This document shows positions 9,404-17,944 of a stretch of 64,000 bases of DNA, one piece after another (position 1 is the first letter of the stretch; each line of letters opens with the position of its first letter). The translations under genes and the position numbers were made by a program. Origin of the DNA: Phycisphaerales bacterium UBA7800 (GTDB lineage Bacteria > Planctomycetota > Phycisphaerae > Phycisphaerales > Phycisphaeraceae); the NCBI GenBank assembly GCA_002480565.1, contig DLCK01000021.1:1-64000 (forward strand), in the 5' to 3' direction. Under the pieces are notes generated by a model, which made no database searches, was not told where the DNA came from, and saw only the letters and a list, made by a program, of their open reading frames with translations.

Positions 9404-9661
9404 TAAGTCCCTTGCCAATAGATTCATAGAACGCATAAAGGATTGTCCATTGAAAAATACACGCATATGTAGTACACCGTCAGTTAACCTGAATTTATAA
9501 AACGACGATAATCAAGAAGTATTAAATCAAGAATTAGACACATTTATATGTCATAACGAATGATGTGTCGCAAAGTGCAAAACGCCTTTACATAAACGTC
9601 TCAAGCAGGATATTCAATCATAATGCATATCTTGTCTGATTAACCCCGCTGGAGCCTTCAG

Positions 9662-11407
9662 ATGATTTCATTAAATATGTTTAAGAGCCAATCGATCAGT
9701 CATAAAATATGGACATTAGTCGCTATCCTGTCTGGGCTGACTGTTGTCGTTGCAGTATCTGGATTACTCCTAATTCAACGTCTGGAAACCATCAGCCTGC
9801 AGTCCCTTGAAATCAGTATGGTTGAAAGTCACAAAGCCAAACTCTTGGCTCTTACCGAAGCCACAAAAGGTCAAATGCAAGAAGCACTGGCCAATGCTCA
9901 GACTCAGGACGAAAAAATAAAAGTCATTCGTGATTCACTTAAGAATACTTTTTTTCATACGACCCCTGAGGAGCAGAAGAAAACGGGATACCTTTTCGTT
10001 TATGGCTATGACGGCTTATGTGTTGCCATGCCACCCAATCCTGATCGCCATGGTAAAAATTACTGGGATTTGCAAGACTCCAAGAAAACCTACATTATGC
10101 AAGACATGATCGCCACGGCTAAAAAAGGTGGCGGATTCTACAGCTACTACTTTGCTAAACCAGGCGAAACCGAAACGTCCGAAAAACTATCTTATATTGC
10201 ACCAGTTGGTGAAGGCCTTGACATGTTCATCGGTGTGGGTATTTACATTGACGATGTACAAAAGAAAAAACAAGCCATTGCAGGCGATATGAAGCAAGCT
10301 CTAATGCATTTTGCCATCATTGCTGCGGGTGTTGTACTAGCATACTCAATCTTTATTGTCACACCTTTTACACTGCTGCTCATTCGTCGTTCAATCGTCG
10401 GCCCGATTCGTCAGATATCTGACACCATGGAAGACATCGCTCAAGGCGAAGGAGACCTGACACGTCGCATCGACTCCAAGTCCAATGACGAACTTGGCAA
10501 ACTGGCTATGGGTTTTAATACCTTCGCTCAGAAAATCCATGACACCATTGCACAGGTCGCAAAGTCTGCGGGTGAAGTGGCCTCTGCTGCGACTGAAATT
10601 GCAGCGGTCTCCGACGAGATGGCCAATGGACTCTCGCAACAGTCCTCGCAGGTACACCAAATTTCCAGCGCCATTGAAGAAATGAATGCGTCCATCGTGG
10701 AAGTGGCTCGCAAAAGTATTGATGTCGCCAATCATGCAGAAGAAGATGCAAAATCCGCTGAGCAAGGTGGCATGATTGTCAATGACACCGTCACGGAAAT
10801 GCAGTCCATTAAACAGACTGTCACAGACACTGCTGCTTCTGTTGAAGAGTTGGGTAAACGCGGCGAACAGATCGGTCAGATCATCGCGGTGATTAATGAC
10901 ATTGCTGACCAAACCAACCTTTTGGCATTGAATGCTGCCATCGAAGCGGCTCGGGCTGGTGAACATGGTCGCGGCTTTGCTGTTGTGGCTGATGAAGTCC
11001 GCAAACTTGCTGACCGTACGACCAAAGCAACCGATGAAATCGCCCAGTCGATTACAGCTATCCAAACTGAAACCAAAGACGCCGTCGAACGCATGGGTAA
11101 GGGAACCGACCAGGTGAGTACCGGTGTGGAACGTGCATCCGAAGCAGGCGAAAGTCTGCGAAAGATCGTCAGTTCCTCGCAGTCTGCTGTCAAGATGATT
11201 CAGTCCATTGCAGCAGCAGCCGAAGAACAATCCACCGCCAGCACGCAGGTTGCCAATAACATTGAAAGCATCAGCAACTTCACCCGTCAAAGCAGTGAAG
11301 GCGCTTCACAGGCAGCCCAGGCCTCCGGCCAACTCTCTGCCAAGGCCGAGCAGCTTCAAGCACTCGTAAGTCAGTTTAAAATCGACTATGAGTCAGTGAA
11401 TCACTAA
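9662..11407 (+). CDS. Methyl-accepting chemotaxis protein with a Cache sensor (paralogue)
   Basis: A 581-residue chemoreceptor with the same plan as its neighbour: transmembrane segments near residues 17-38 and 214-240, a single-Cache periplasmic domain (GYLFVYGYDGLCVAMPP, then LSYIAPVGEGLDMFIGVGIY), HAMP, and a signalling domain with an almost identical tip. The cytoplasmic halves agree much more closely than the sensor halves, which fits a tandem duplication followed by change of ligand. GGAG precedes the ATG at 9662. The 258-nt gap between the two receptors holds no gene. A rho-independent terminator follows 24 nt after the stop. Confidence 0.93.
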   Translation: MISLNMFKSQSISHKIWTLVAILSGLTVVVAVSGLLLIQRLETISLQSLEISMVESHKAKLLALTEATKGQMQEALANAQTQDEKIKVIRDSLKNTFFHTTPEEQKKTGYLFVYGYDGLCVAMPPNPDRHGKNYWDLQDSKKTYIMQDMIATAKKGGGFYSYYFAKPGETETSEKLSYIAPVGEGLDMFIGVGIYIDDVQKKKQAIAGDMKQALMHFAIIAAGVVLAYSIFIVTPFTLLLIRRSIVGPIRQISDTMEDIAQGEGDLTRRIDSKSNDELGKLAMGFNTFAQKIHDTIAQVAKSAGEVASAATEIAAVSDEMANGLSQQSSQVHQISSAIEEMNASIVEVARKSIDVANHAEEDAKSAEQGGMIVNDTVTEMQSIKQTVTDTAASVEELGKRGEQIGQIIAVINDIADQTNLLALNAAIEAARAGEHGRGFAVVADEVRKLADRTTKATDEIAQSITAIQTETKDAVERMGKGTDQVSTGVERASEAGESLRKIVSSSQSAVKMIQSIAAAAEEQSTASTQVANNIESISNFTRQSSEGASQAAQASGQLSAKAEQLQALVSQFKIDYESVNH

Positions 11408-11412
11408 ATACA

Positions 11413-13167
11413 TTAACGAAATAAACTCTCAACAGGACTTGGCTTTTTGTCAGGTCCTGTTTTTGTTTGAGCAGAAGGCGAAATCAACACAGGCTCGACC
11501 GCAACATTACGCTTAGGCGACTGACAATCGGTTCGAACCTTACTCGAACCATCAGGATTGACATACCGACTCTGCAACTGCATCAACTCTGCATTGACCA
11601 TAAAGTCGTTGACCATGGGAACGCCCCCCTGCTCCCATGCACGCTGTGCACCTTTGACATTCATCACGCGACAGAAACTCACGCTCCCAGGCACCAGCCA
11701 ACGCGCAAACTCACCATAGGGTCGATGTCCATCCTTGTCCTGCATGATTGGCCAGATCGATGCGTACACACTCATTGCATCAAAGCCGAACTCTGTTGCC
11801 AAGAGTATGTCCGGCCCCATCTTTTCACGCAGATGTTTAAGGTAATACACACTGGCTTTGGCACTATCGGGAAAACAGCCCCAGTCCGCGCCATAGGTGT
11901 CCATGTAGAATGCAGTCGCACCGATCTCCTTAAGATGTTCATAGCGACGATCAGCCATACGCACATGCTTGATATCCAGTGGATTGAAACTTACATCATC
12001 ATCTTCGATCACTGTTTTTTGATAGGCAATGGTATTGGGACGGGCAAAGAATCCGAATCGCTTTTGCCCAAGTGCTGCAAAAAACGGAGCCAGTTGATCC
12101 ATCCCATCCGTCATATTCTGTGGCAATACATCAAAGTCCGGCCGATAGTTCACCCCACGTGGACTGATCCCCGTCGCAGCCCAGATAATGACTTGCCCGG
12201 TATTGTATTGACGCAGATGCCCCACACGTTTTTTCAAAAACGGCAACCATCCCTGACGATCCAATTGCCCATAAAAACCAAGTGGATTACTTGGACTGAC
12301 ATTTTCGACACTGGCGCAAAAGACACCTGCTTTGACGCGAAAGTCCGTACTGTATTGCGCAGGACCAAAGTAATTGGAAAACCATTTTTGGTATGGCTCA
12401 AGTAGATGCTTCCAATCACCAGGCGTCCTGTCGACACGGAAGACCATTGTGTAACTTCGCGTCGAACCTGCGGGGATGGGTGAATTTTTCAACCAGCATT
12501 CCAATTGATAATCCGAATAACTTGAGCGATGATTAAGCAGAATTTCAATCGGGCGAAGATCATGCTTGATCCAGTTGATCCCAAGGCCCCAGTGACGATC
12601 ACTGACAGTGGTCACCGGACTGTAGTTATCACCTGCTGGATAGTAGCTGCCCATGGAATGAGTGATCTTTGCTGGCCCCTGGGGTTTGAGAAAATACAGC
12701 AACCAATCATCAAGCTGAAAGGTATCCTGGCTTTGATTGTCGATGCGAATTGTGAGCGTGATATCCGGCCCATCAAGCTCGTGGTCGAAAGTAACATTCA
12801 ATCCCTGTTCAAAACGATGTTCCACGGCATAGCGCCCCGCTGCGCTTTCAATCACACGGATCTTCGGTTTTTTCCAGTGTCCAACCTTATCCACAAGACG
12901 GCCAATCGACGGAGCGTAATGCGGTGTATCCCGTCGATCAGGCCAATTCCAATCACGTGTGGGTGTGTTGCGAAGCAGCGTAAATAATGAGCCTGCAAAA
13001 TGTGTCGACGAACCGGTCATGACGGTGCGTCCGTCAAGTTGCACCTGCGTCATCCCTTGCTGGGGCGTGAATGTCACCTCCAGCTTCCCGGACGTGAGCG
13101 TGGTCTGCGCACTTGCTGTGACCGAACACAACAGCAGTATGATTAAACTCAAAAAGCGACTTGGCAT
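11413..13167 (-). CDS. Secreted glycoside-hydrolase-like protein of unknown specificity
   Basis: A 584-residue exported protein; residues 1-20 are a signal peptide ending ASA before QTTLTSG. The first half (about 25-260) is beta-rich and resembles the N-terminal domains of alpha-galactosidase-like enzymes. The second half has alternating strand/helix segments suggestive of a TIM barrel, with candidate acidic residues in AFYMDTYGADW (Asp near 423) and LLATEFGFDAM (Glu near 458). I do not recognise a named family. The last residues (about 555-584) look like a low-complexity linker rich in Lys, Pro and Ser. It starts 3 nt after the stop of the upstream methyltransferase gene, so the two are in one operon. 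Its 3' end contains the opposite-strand terminator. Confidence 0.7.
   Translation of the reverse strand: MPSRFLSLIILLLCSVTASAQTTLTSGKLEVTFTPQQGMTQVQLDGRTVMTGSSTHFAGSLFTLLRNTPTRDWNWPDRRDTPHYAPSIGRLVDKVGHWKKPKIRVIESAAGRYAVEHRFEQGLNVTFDHELDGPDITLTIRIDNQSQDTFQLDDWLLYFLKPQGPAKITHSMGSYYPAGDNYSPVTTVSDRHWGLGINWIKHDLRPIEILLNHRSSYSDYQLECWLKNSPIPAGSTRSYTMVFRVDRTPGDWKHLLEPYQKWFSNYFGPAQYSTDFRVKAGVFCASVENVSPSNPLGFYGQLDRQGWLPFLKKRVGHLRQYNTGQVIIWAATGISPRGVNYRPDFDVLPQNMTDGMDQLAPFFAALGQKRFGFFARPNTIAYQKTVIEDDDVSFNPLDIKHVRMADRRYEHLKEIGATAFYMDTYGADWGCFPDSAKASVYYLKHLREKMGPDILLATEFGFDAMSVYASIWPIMQDKDGHRPYGEFARWLVPGSVSFCRVMNVKGAQRAWEQGGVPMVNDFMVNAELMQLQSRYVNPDGSSKVRTDCQSPKRNVAVEPVLISPSAQTKTGPDKKPSPVESLFR
11432..11468 (+). 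terminator. Rho-independent terminator after the chemoreceptor pair
   Basis: A 10-bp stem (ACAGGACTTG at 11432-11441 with CAGGTCCTGT at 11451-11460, one wobble) with a 9-nt loop runs into TTTTTGTTT. It is placed to stop the plus-strand chemoreceptor transcript. It lies entirely within the last codons of the convergent gene on the other strand. Confidence 0.85.
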
Positions 13168-13170
13168 CGA

Positions 13171-14364
13171 CTATGCCTTTCTGAAATGTATCTGGTCAAA
13201 GTCCCAGAGCATTTTGAAAAAGTCCTTGGTTTGCGGGTGTTTTTTGGATAGTTCACCCAATGTCACGCCCTGCTCAATCCCTTGATACATGGGGATATTC
13301 TGTTCATTGAGCAAGACCCCGGGAACCGGAAAAAGGTGTCCACTTTGACTTAATGCAGCCAAGGCGCCTTGGGGTAACTGCTCGGTTTGTACCGACATCC
13401 CGCGCGTGCGCAAGGGGACAAGCTCCTGCCACTGATCCGTGGACCAGCTGATTTGCGTTTGCGGTTTATCACCAGCAGATGCGATGAACGTGTGCATATG
13501 GATATTACCCCTGAATAACTCCACGGCTGCATATTGTTCATTTATCGGTAACGTTTGCAGCTTGGCCAAATGCGGTGTCTGTGCCAAGGGGCAACACTGT
13601 GGCAGGTATGGCGCCTGCATCAACCAACGCTCAAAGACCATCCCGCAATCGGATAGCCAATCCATTAACTGGGGCACGGTGTACGCACGATCCTGTGGGT
13701 GGAGCAGCAAGTCTGCCATCCCCGCATCGGATAGTAAATCATGTGTCCGCTTGGCCAAGGGCACGATGGGATGATCGGCAGGTGTATGCTTGAGGACTTG
13801 GCGTAACTGTTCACAATCACCGGGCTGCCAGGTGATACCCAGCAGCCGACAGTATTCCTGAAACATGTAGACACCCGTGCGTCCGTACTGTGCATAGACC
13901 ATTGCAAAAAGCTTGCCATCGGGTTTGAGACAATCGCGCAGCGCAGAGAGTCCGACGGAAGGATCGGGCATGTGATGCAATACGCCGGTGCTGACGATCA
14001 AGTCGAATTTCTGATTGAGTGTCGGTGCGAGTTCCAATGACATTTGATGCAGCGTGACATTGGTGCAGTTGTACTTAGCCAGGAGCATCCGCGTGTGATC
14101 CAGGCTTTTATTGCTCAAGTCGATCGCGGTGATGGTTGCCTTTGGATTGCTGATCGCAAATTCGGTCGCCTGTGCCGTACCACAACCCGCGATGAGGATG
14201 TCCAGCGATTCGGCAAACGATTTGTCTGGCCAATAGAGATGGAAAAAATCTTTGGGTGATCCAGCGGGGAACATTTTGCCTTGCACAAAGTCCGTCATGT
14301 CCGTGGGCGGGACAGGATAAGGCTGCTGTTCATAGAGTTGTTGCACGGCATGGATATCGGTCAT
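13171..14364 (-). CDS. Class I SAM-dependent methyltransferase
   Basis: A 397-residue cytoplasmic protein. The SAM-binding motif I is LIAGCGTAQATE (about residues 56-67), followed by the acidic residue of motif II in ITAIDLSNKSLD and by the post-motif DLIVSTGVLHHMPDP. These place it among class I methyltransferases of the small-molecule or protein type. The C-terminal 180 residues have no recognised domain. The acceptor is unknown. It ends 3 nt before the secreted glycosidase-like gene on the same strand, so they are likely co-transcribed. Its start at 14364 abuts a repeat element that also touches recJ. Confidence 0.85.
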   Translation of the reverse strand: MTDIHAVQQLYEQQPYPVPPTDMTDFVQGKMFPAGSPKDFFHLYWPDKSFAESLDILIAGCGTAQATEFAISNPKATITAIDLSNKSLDHTRMLLAKYNCTNVTLHQMSLELAPTLNQKFDLIVSTGVLHHMPDPSVGLSALRDCLKPDGKLFAMVYAQYGRTGVYMFQEYCRLLGITWQPGDCEQLRQVLKHTPADHPIVPLAKRTHDLLSDAGMADLLLHPQDRAYTVPQLMDWLSDCGMVFERWLMQAPYLPQCCPLAQTPHLAKLQTLPINEQYAAVELFRGNIHMHTFIASAGDKPQTQISWSTDQWQELVPLRTRGMSVQTEQLPQGALAALSQSGHLFPVPGVLLNEQNIPMYQGIEQGVTLGELSKKHPQTKDFFKMLWDFDQIHFRKA

Positions 14365-14380
14365 GTGTCTTTCAGGGAAT

Positions 14381-14475
14381 AGTGATTAGGGAGTAGAGAA
14401 TAAAAAACCCGGAGTCGAATCGCTCTACTCATATGCTGTTGGGCCTATTGTCTAATCACGAATCCCTACTCCCTT
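14381..14475. repeat. GGGAGTAG / ATTAGTGATTAG repeat, copy 1
   Basis: Left part AGTGATTAGGGAGTAGAGAA (14381-14400) and right part 14452-14475 (complement of AGGGAGTAGGGATTCGTGAT) are diverged inverted copies of the same unit. The right arm enters recJ: read on the minus strand, its AGGGAGTAG gives the last two codons and the TAG stop of recJ. A second copy lies upstream of recJ at 16219-16317, so the gene is bracketed by this family. Confidence 0.8.
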
Positions 14476-16202
14476 ATTTTTAAATCCTTGACCATCATGT
14501 CCACGCTGGTGCGTCCCTGCCAATGATTGGTCTTGGGTTCAAAGGCGATGTCGAGTTTCATTCCCGGGTAAAGCTGCGGCGCCAAGTCAGCCATACCAAA
14601 GGCCACGGCATTTTGATACTGGCTCCCCTGGCGGATGGTCAAGCGCATGTGCTTACCGGTCTGCCCCATGAGCATGGGTGCTCGATCCAATTGGACATTA
14701 CGTACGCATAGCACGGGTTTGGGATTATGCGGGCCAAACGGTGCCATCCGTTCAATCTGTTTGACCTGTGGCAAGGTTAAATCTTCCAACTCACATTCGG
14801 TGTCGATATCGACAATACTGCATAGATCATCAGCAGAAAGTTTGTCATTGACAAATGCCACGAGCTTTTCACGGAAGGCATCGAGCTTGTCGACTTTCAC
14901 ACGGAGTCCTGCTGCCATGGCATGCCCGCCGAAACTCACCAGCAGGTCTTCGCAATGTTGCAATGCTTCGTGGATGCTGACACCTTCGACACTACGTGCT
15001 GAGCCGTGCGCTTCATCACCTTCGATATTCAGGACGATTGCAGGGCGAGAAAATTGCTCGACGATCCGTGACGCGACGATACCAACGACCCCCGGATGCC
15101 AATCATTGTCAGCTACGACAATCGCGCGACAGTCCGCACGATCATAGCCTCGGTCGATCACCTGAGCGGCTGCTTTTTCGACGATCTTCTTTTCGGTCGC
15201 GCGTCGTTTATCATTTTCCTCGGTGAGAAATTCTGCGATGTCCACCGCTTCATCTTCGGTGGCTTCGGTGAGTAAATGCACTGCATCCTTGGCATGCCCC
15301 ATCCGCCCGCAGGCATTGAGTCTTGGGCCAAGTACAAAGCCGACATGATACGCGTCGATTTTTTCATCCCGCAATCGCGCAGCATCAATCAGTGCGTTTA
15401 AGCCTATAAAATCCGTGTGTTTGATCTGCCCAAGTCCGAACGTGGTGAGGACTCGGTTTTCATCCACCAGGGGGACAATGTCTGCTACGGTTCCCAGTGC
15501 TGCTAATGACATTTGCTGGATCATCAGTTGGCGATAGGCTTGGGGCAAACGATCCGAGCCGTTATGCACACGGGCAAATTGCCATGCCAGTTTGAAGGCT
15601 ACGCCCGCGCCGCAGAGTTCGCCAAAGGGATATTCACTACCGGGCAAACGAGGATGCACCAGTGCATAGGCATCGGGCAGATTCTCGGCATCCATCTCGT
15701 GATGATCGGTGATGATCAGATCGACACCTTTGGCTTTGGCGATGGCAGCCGGCTCGACGGCAGTGATACCACAATCAACACTGATAATCAGCGGATCGGC
15801 TTCGCACATGGCGGTGATCGCCTCGGCGTTGATGCCGTAGCCTTCTTCAATGCGATGCGGGACATAGGTTCGAACATGGGCACCGGCAAGTCGGAGCGTG
15901 TGCCAGAGAATACTGCTGGCAGTGATGCCGTCCACATCGTAATCACCGTAGATGACGATGGGCTGATTATCGCGCACCGCTTTAGACATCCGGCTAGCTG
16001 CCTTGGAAATATTGGGTAGCAGTTGCGGATCATGAAGCTGGGTCATCTTCGGGTCCAGAAAATCCCGAGCCTGTTGCGATTCAATCACGCCACGATTGCC
16101 AAGCAGCTTGTCCACCAAAGGTGATAAACCAAGTGCCGCCAAATCGGTCTGTTGACCGTTGGGACGAAATCGCCAGCGTTTGAGCATCCCTGCTTCGAAC
16201 AT
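14466..16202 (-). CDS. recJ: Single-stranded-DNA-specific exonuclease RecJ
   Basis: A 578-residue 5'-3' exonuclease of recombination and mismatch repair. Motif I is IYGDYDVDGITASSIL, the DHH motif stands in LIITDHHEMD near residue 166, and the VLGPRLNACGRMG block follows. The DHHA1 domain ends in SFGGHAMAAGLRV, after which comes the C-terminal OB-fold part. The metal-binding Asp and His residues are all there. The start could also be the ATG at 16187 (MLKRWRF); neither has a good ribosome site. The stop codon and last two codons come from a repeat element. The length is normal for the family. Confidence 0.95.
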   Translation of the reverse strand: MFEAGMLKRWRFRPNGQQTDLAALGLSPLVDKLLGNRGVIESQQARDFLDPKMTQLHDPQLLPNISKAASRMSKAVRDNQPIVIYGDYDVDGITASSILWHTLRLAGAHVRTYVPHRIEEGYGINAEAITAMCEADPLIISVDCGITAVEPAAIAKAKGVDLIITDHHEMDAENLPDAYALVHPRLPGSEYPFGELCGAGVAFKLAWQFARVHNGSDRLPQAYRQLMIQQMSLAALGTVADIVPLVDENRVLTTFGLGQIKHTDFIGLNALIDAARLRDEKIDAYHVGFVLGPRLNACGRMGHAKDAVHLLTEATEDEAVDIAEFLTEENDKRRATEKKIVEKAAAQVIDRGYDRADCRAIVVADNDWHPGVVGIVASRIVEQFSRPAIVLNIEGDEAHGSARSVEGVSIHEALQHCEDLLVSFGGHAMAAGLRVKVDKLDAFREKLVAFVNDKLSADDLCSIVDIDTECELEDLTLPQVKQIERMAPFGPHNPKPVLCVRNVQLDRAPMLMGQTGKHMRLTIRQGSQYQNAVAFGMADLAPQLYPGMKLDIAFEPKTNHWQGRTSVDMMVKDLKIRE

Positions 16203-16218
16203 ATGAGCATGATAGCAG

Positions 16219-16317
16219 AGAGTAGGGAGTAGGCGAACGATATCTCAGAACACATGGATTAACGGACTTGTTCTGATTCCCTTTTCTCTAATCACTAATC
16301 CCTAATCACGAATCCCT
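16219..16317. repeat. GGGAGTAG / ATTAGTGATTAG repeat, copy 2
   Basis: A left part AGAGTAGGGAGTAGG (16219-16233) is followed about 50 nt later by a right part (16286-16317) that reads CTAATCACTAATCCCTAATC and continues in the same register. The right part is an inverted and internally reiterated form of the left unit. It fills most of the gap between recJ and the SpoIID-like gene, which are divergent. Confidence 0.75.
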
Positions 16318-16371
16318 GTGAATCAGTTATACTGACCTCTTGTCCGGTTCATCAGTTGGAGTGTGCCAGGG

Positions 16372-17793
16372 ATGGTGCTTCGCCCGCCTATGCATCTTAA
16401 AAGTGCTCAGCAGTCACCTTCGTTGAAGATGCGCTGGTCAGTCCCCAGTCGGCGGAGTCGTCGGGCTGTGAATCTGTTCGTCGGTTCGTGCCTGGTGTTG
16501 ATCGTGACCTTGCTGATGAGTTTTGTAGGCTGTCAGGAGCAGAGGATTCCGGGCACATCGCGGGGTGAACGTGTTGCTATTCCTGCCCGTCAGAAGCTGC
16601 CATTGGCCAATCTTGATACGGAACCGATTGTGCGTGTCCGCGTTGTCAGGCGCAAAGATCGAATCATTATTTCTGCCCATGGTGCCATTACCATCGGCCC
16701 GGGCCCTGGACAGATAGACCGTGCCAGCCCAAGACAATTTGCATCACCTTTGACCATTACCAGGCATGCCAACGGCTATGCGATCTCTCCGGCCAACGGG
16801 CAAGCCATGGCATGGGGGCTTGATGCGTTGCAAATCACCGCAGGCGGTCACGTGACTGTCAACGGCACGATGTACCCCAACATGATCATGATCCATCACA
16901 GTCTGCCCACCAAGTGGGATCCGACGCCGACTTCACTGGACGCGGTGAATCATGTGGCGATTGAAACCTACCTGCCGGGTGTGTTGCAAAAAGAGCTTTA
17001 CAGCAGTTGGCATCCAGTCACGTTCACCGCTCAAGCCATTGCTGCCCGGTCGTATGCGATTGTTCAACACTTTGCCAACCAGTCGCGCCATTTTGAACTT
17101 GAAGCAAGTACCGCATCGCAAGCTTATGTCGGTTCCAACGCCGCCTACAAACCCCGACAAGCCGTCGCACAGACACGCGGCATGGTCCTGGTCTACGACG
17201 GGCGAATCGTCCCCGGATACTACTCAAGTACCTGCGGTGGCGCAGCACAGGATGCATCCATCGCGTTCCCCAATGGTGAAAACATCCCGCCCCTGCGTGG
17301 GGGTCTGCGGACTGCATGGTGCGCCCAAAGCAAGAAATTCCGATGGGGTCCGTTTAATAGGGATCGCACCATGCTCTCAGCTCGGATCGCAGCATGGGGC
17401 AGGAGTAAAGAAAGAAGCATCGCATCACTGGGTTTGATCACCAGCATCCAAATCACCCATCGCAACGCAGGCAACCGCCCTGCTCAATTCGTCATCACCG
17501 ACAATCGCAACAAGCAATACACACTCGGCCCTGAGTCCTTCCGCTTTGCATGCAACTACGCATCGTCAGGCACCAAAACCCTGAGCAAAATCACATCCAG
17601 TCAGCGACTGTATTCCAGTTATGTGGATGTGCAGGTATCAGGTAACACCGTGCAATTCGCCAACGGGCACGGCTACGGCCACGGCGTGGGCATGTGCCAA
17701 TTCGGCGCCCAGGGCATGGCTGTCGCTGGACTGCAACCCGAACAAATCCTGCAAAACTACTATCCAAGTTCACGGATTCAACGGGCGTATTGA
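16372..17793 (+). CDS. SpoIID/LytB domain-containing protein
   Basis: A 473-residue envelope protein related to SpoIID, a lytic transglycosylase acting on peptidoglycan stripped of side peptides, and to the amidase enhancer LytB. The family blocks are VAIETYLPGVLQKELYSSWH followed by the QAIAARSYA segment, then CGGAAQDA, and GYGHGVGMCQFGAQGMA near the end. A hydrophobic stretch ending in SFVGC near residues 35-55 could be a lipoprotein signal with an atypical lipobox, especially if translation begins at the ATG at 16429. I chose the ATG at 16372; a GTG at 16363 is also in frame. In a non-sporulating planctomycete a cell-wall remodelling role is inferred. Confidence 0.87.
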   Translation: MVLRPPMHLKSAQQSPSLKMRWSVPSRRSRRAVNLFVGSCLVLIVTLLMSFVGCQEQRIPGTSRGERVAIPARQKLPLANLDTEPIVRVRVVRRKDRIIISAHGAITIGPGPGQIDRASPRQFASPLTITRHANGYAISPANGQAMAWGLDALQITAGGHVTVNGTMYPNMIMIHHSLPTKWDPTPTSLDAVNHVAIETYLPGVLQKELYSSWHPVTFTAQAIAARSYAIVQHFANQSRHFELEASTASQAYVGSNAAYKPRQAVAQTRGMVLVYDGRIVPGYYSSTCGGAAQDASIAFPNGENIPPLRGGLRTAWCAQSKKFRWGPFNRDRTMLSARIAAWGRSKERSIASLGLITSIQITHRNAGNRPAQFVITDNRNKQYTLGPESFRFACNYASSGTKTLSKITSSQRLYSSYVDVQVSGNTVQFANGHGYGHGVGMCQFGAQGMAVAGLQPEQILQNYYPSSRIQRAY

Positions 17794-17882
17794 ATTGATT
17801 GAATACGGCTTGATTAACGTGATTGCATTAATGAATCGGAATCCGATGATGTTCCGTTGATTCATCTTATCAGCAATCAAAA

Positions 17883-17912
17883 CATCTGTGTTTATCGGTG
17901 TGCATCTGTGGC
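17883..17912. repeat. Single arm of a CATCTGTG-type repeat
   Basis: CATCTGTGTTTATCGGTGTG and the next ten bases form a phrase of tandem GTG-rich sub-units that I recall as a widely scattered intergenic repeat in related bacteria. Only one arm is present, between the convergent SpoIID-like and scpA genes. Confidence 0.4.
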
Positions 17913-17944
17913 AAAAATGCCTTGAACACGGCGACGTGCAAGAC

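Noticed and set aside
10391..11290. Long minus-strand frame inside the second chemoreceptor
   Set aside because: It lies wholly within a strongly conserved methyl-accepting domain on the plus strand; the reverse frame is a by-product of the coding bias.
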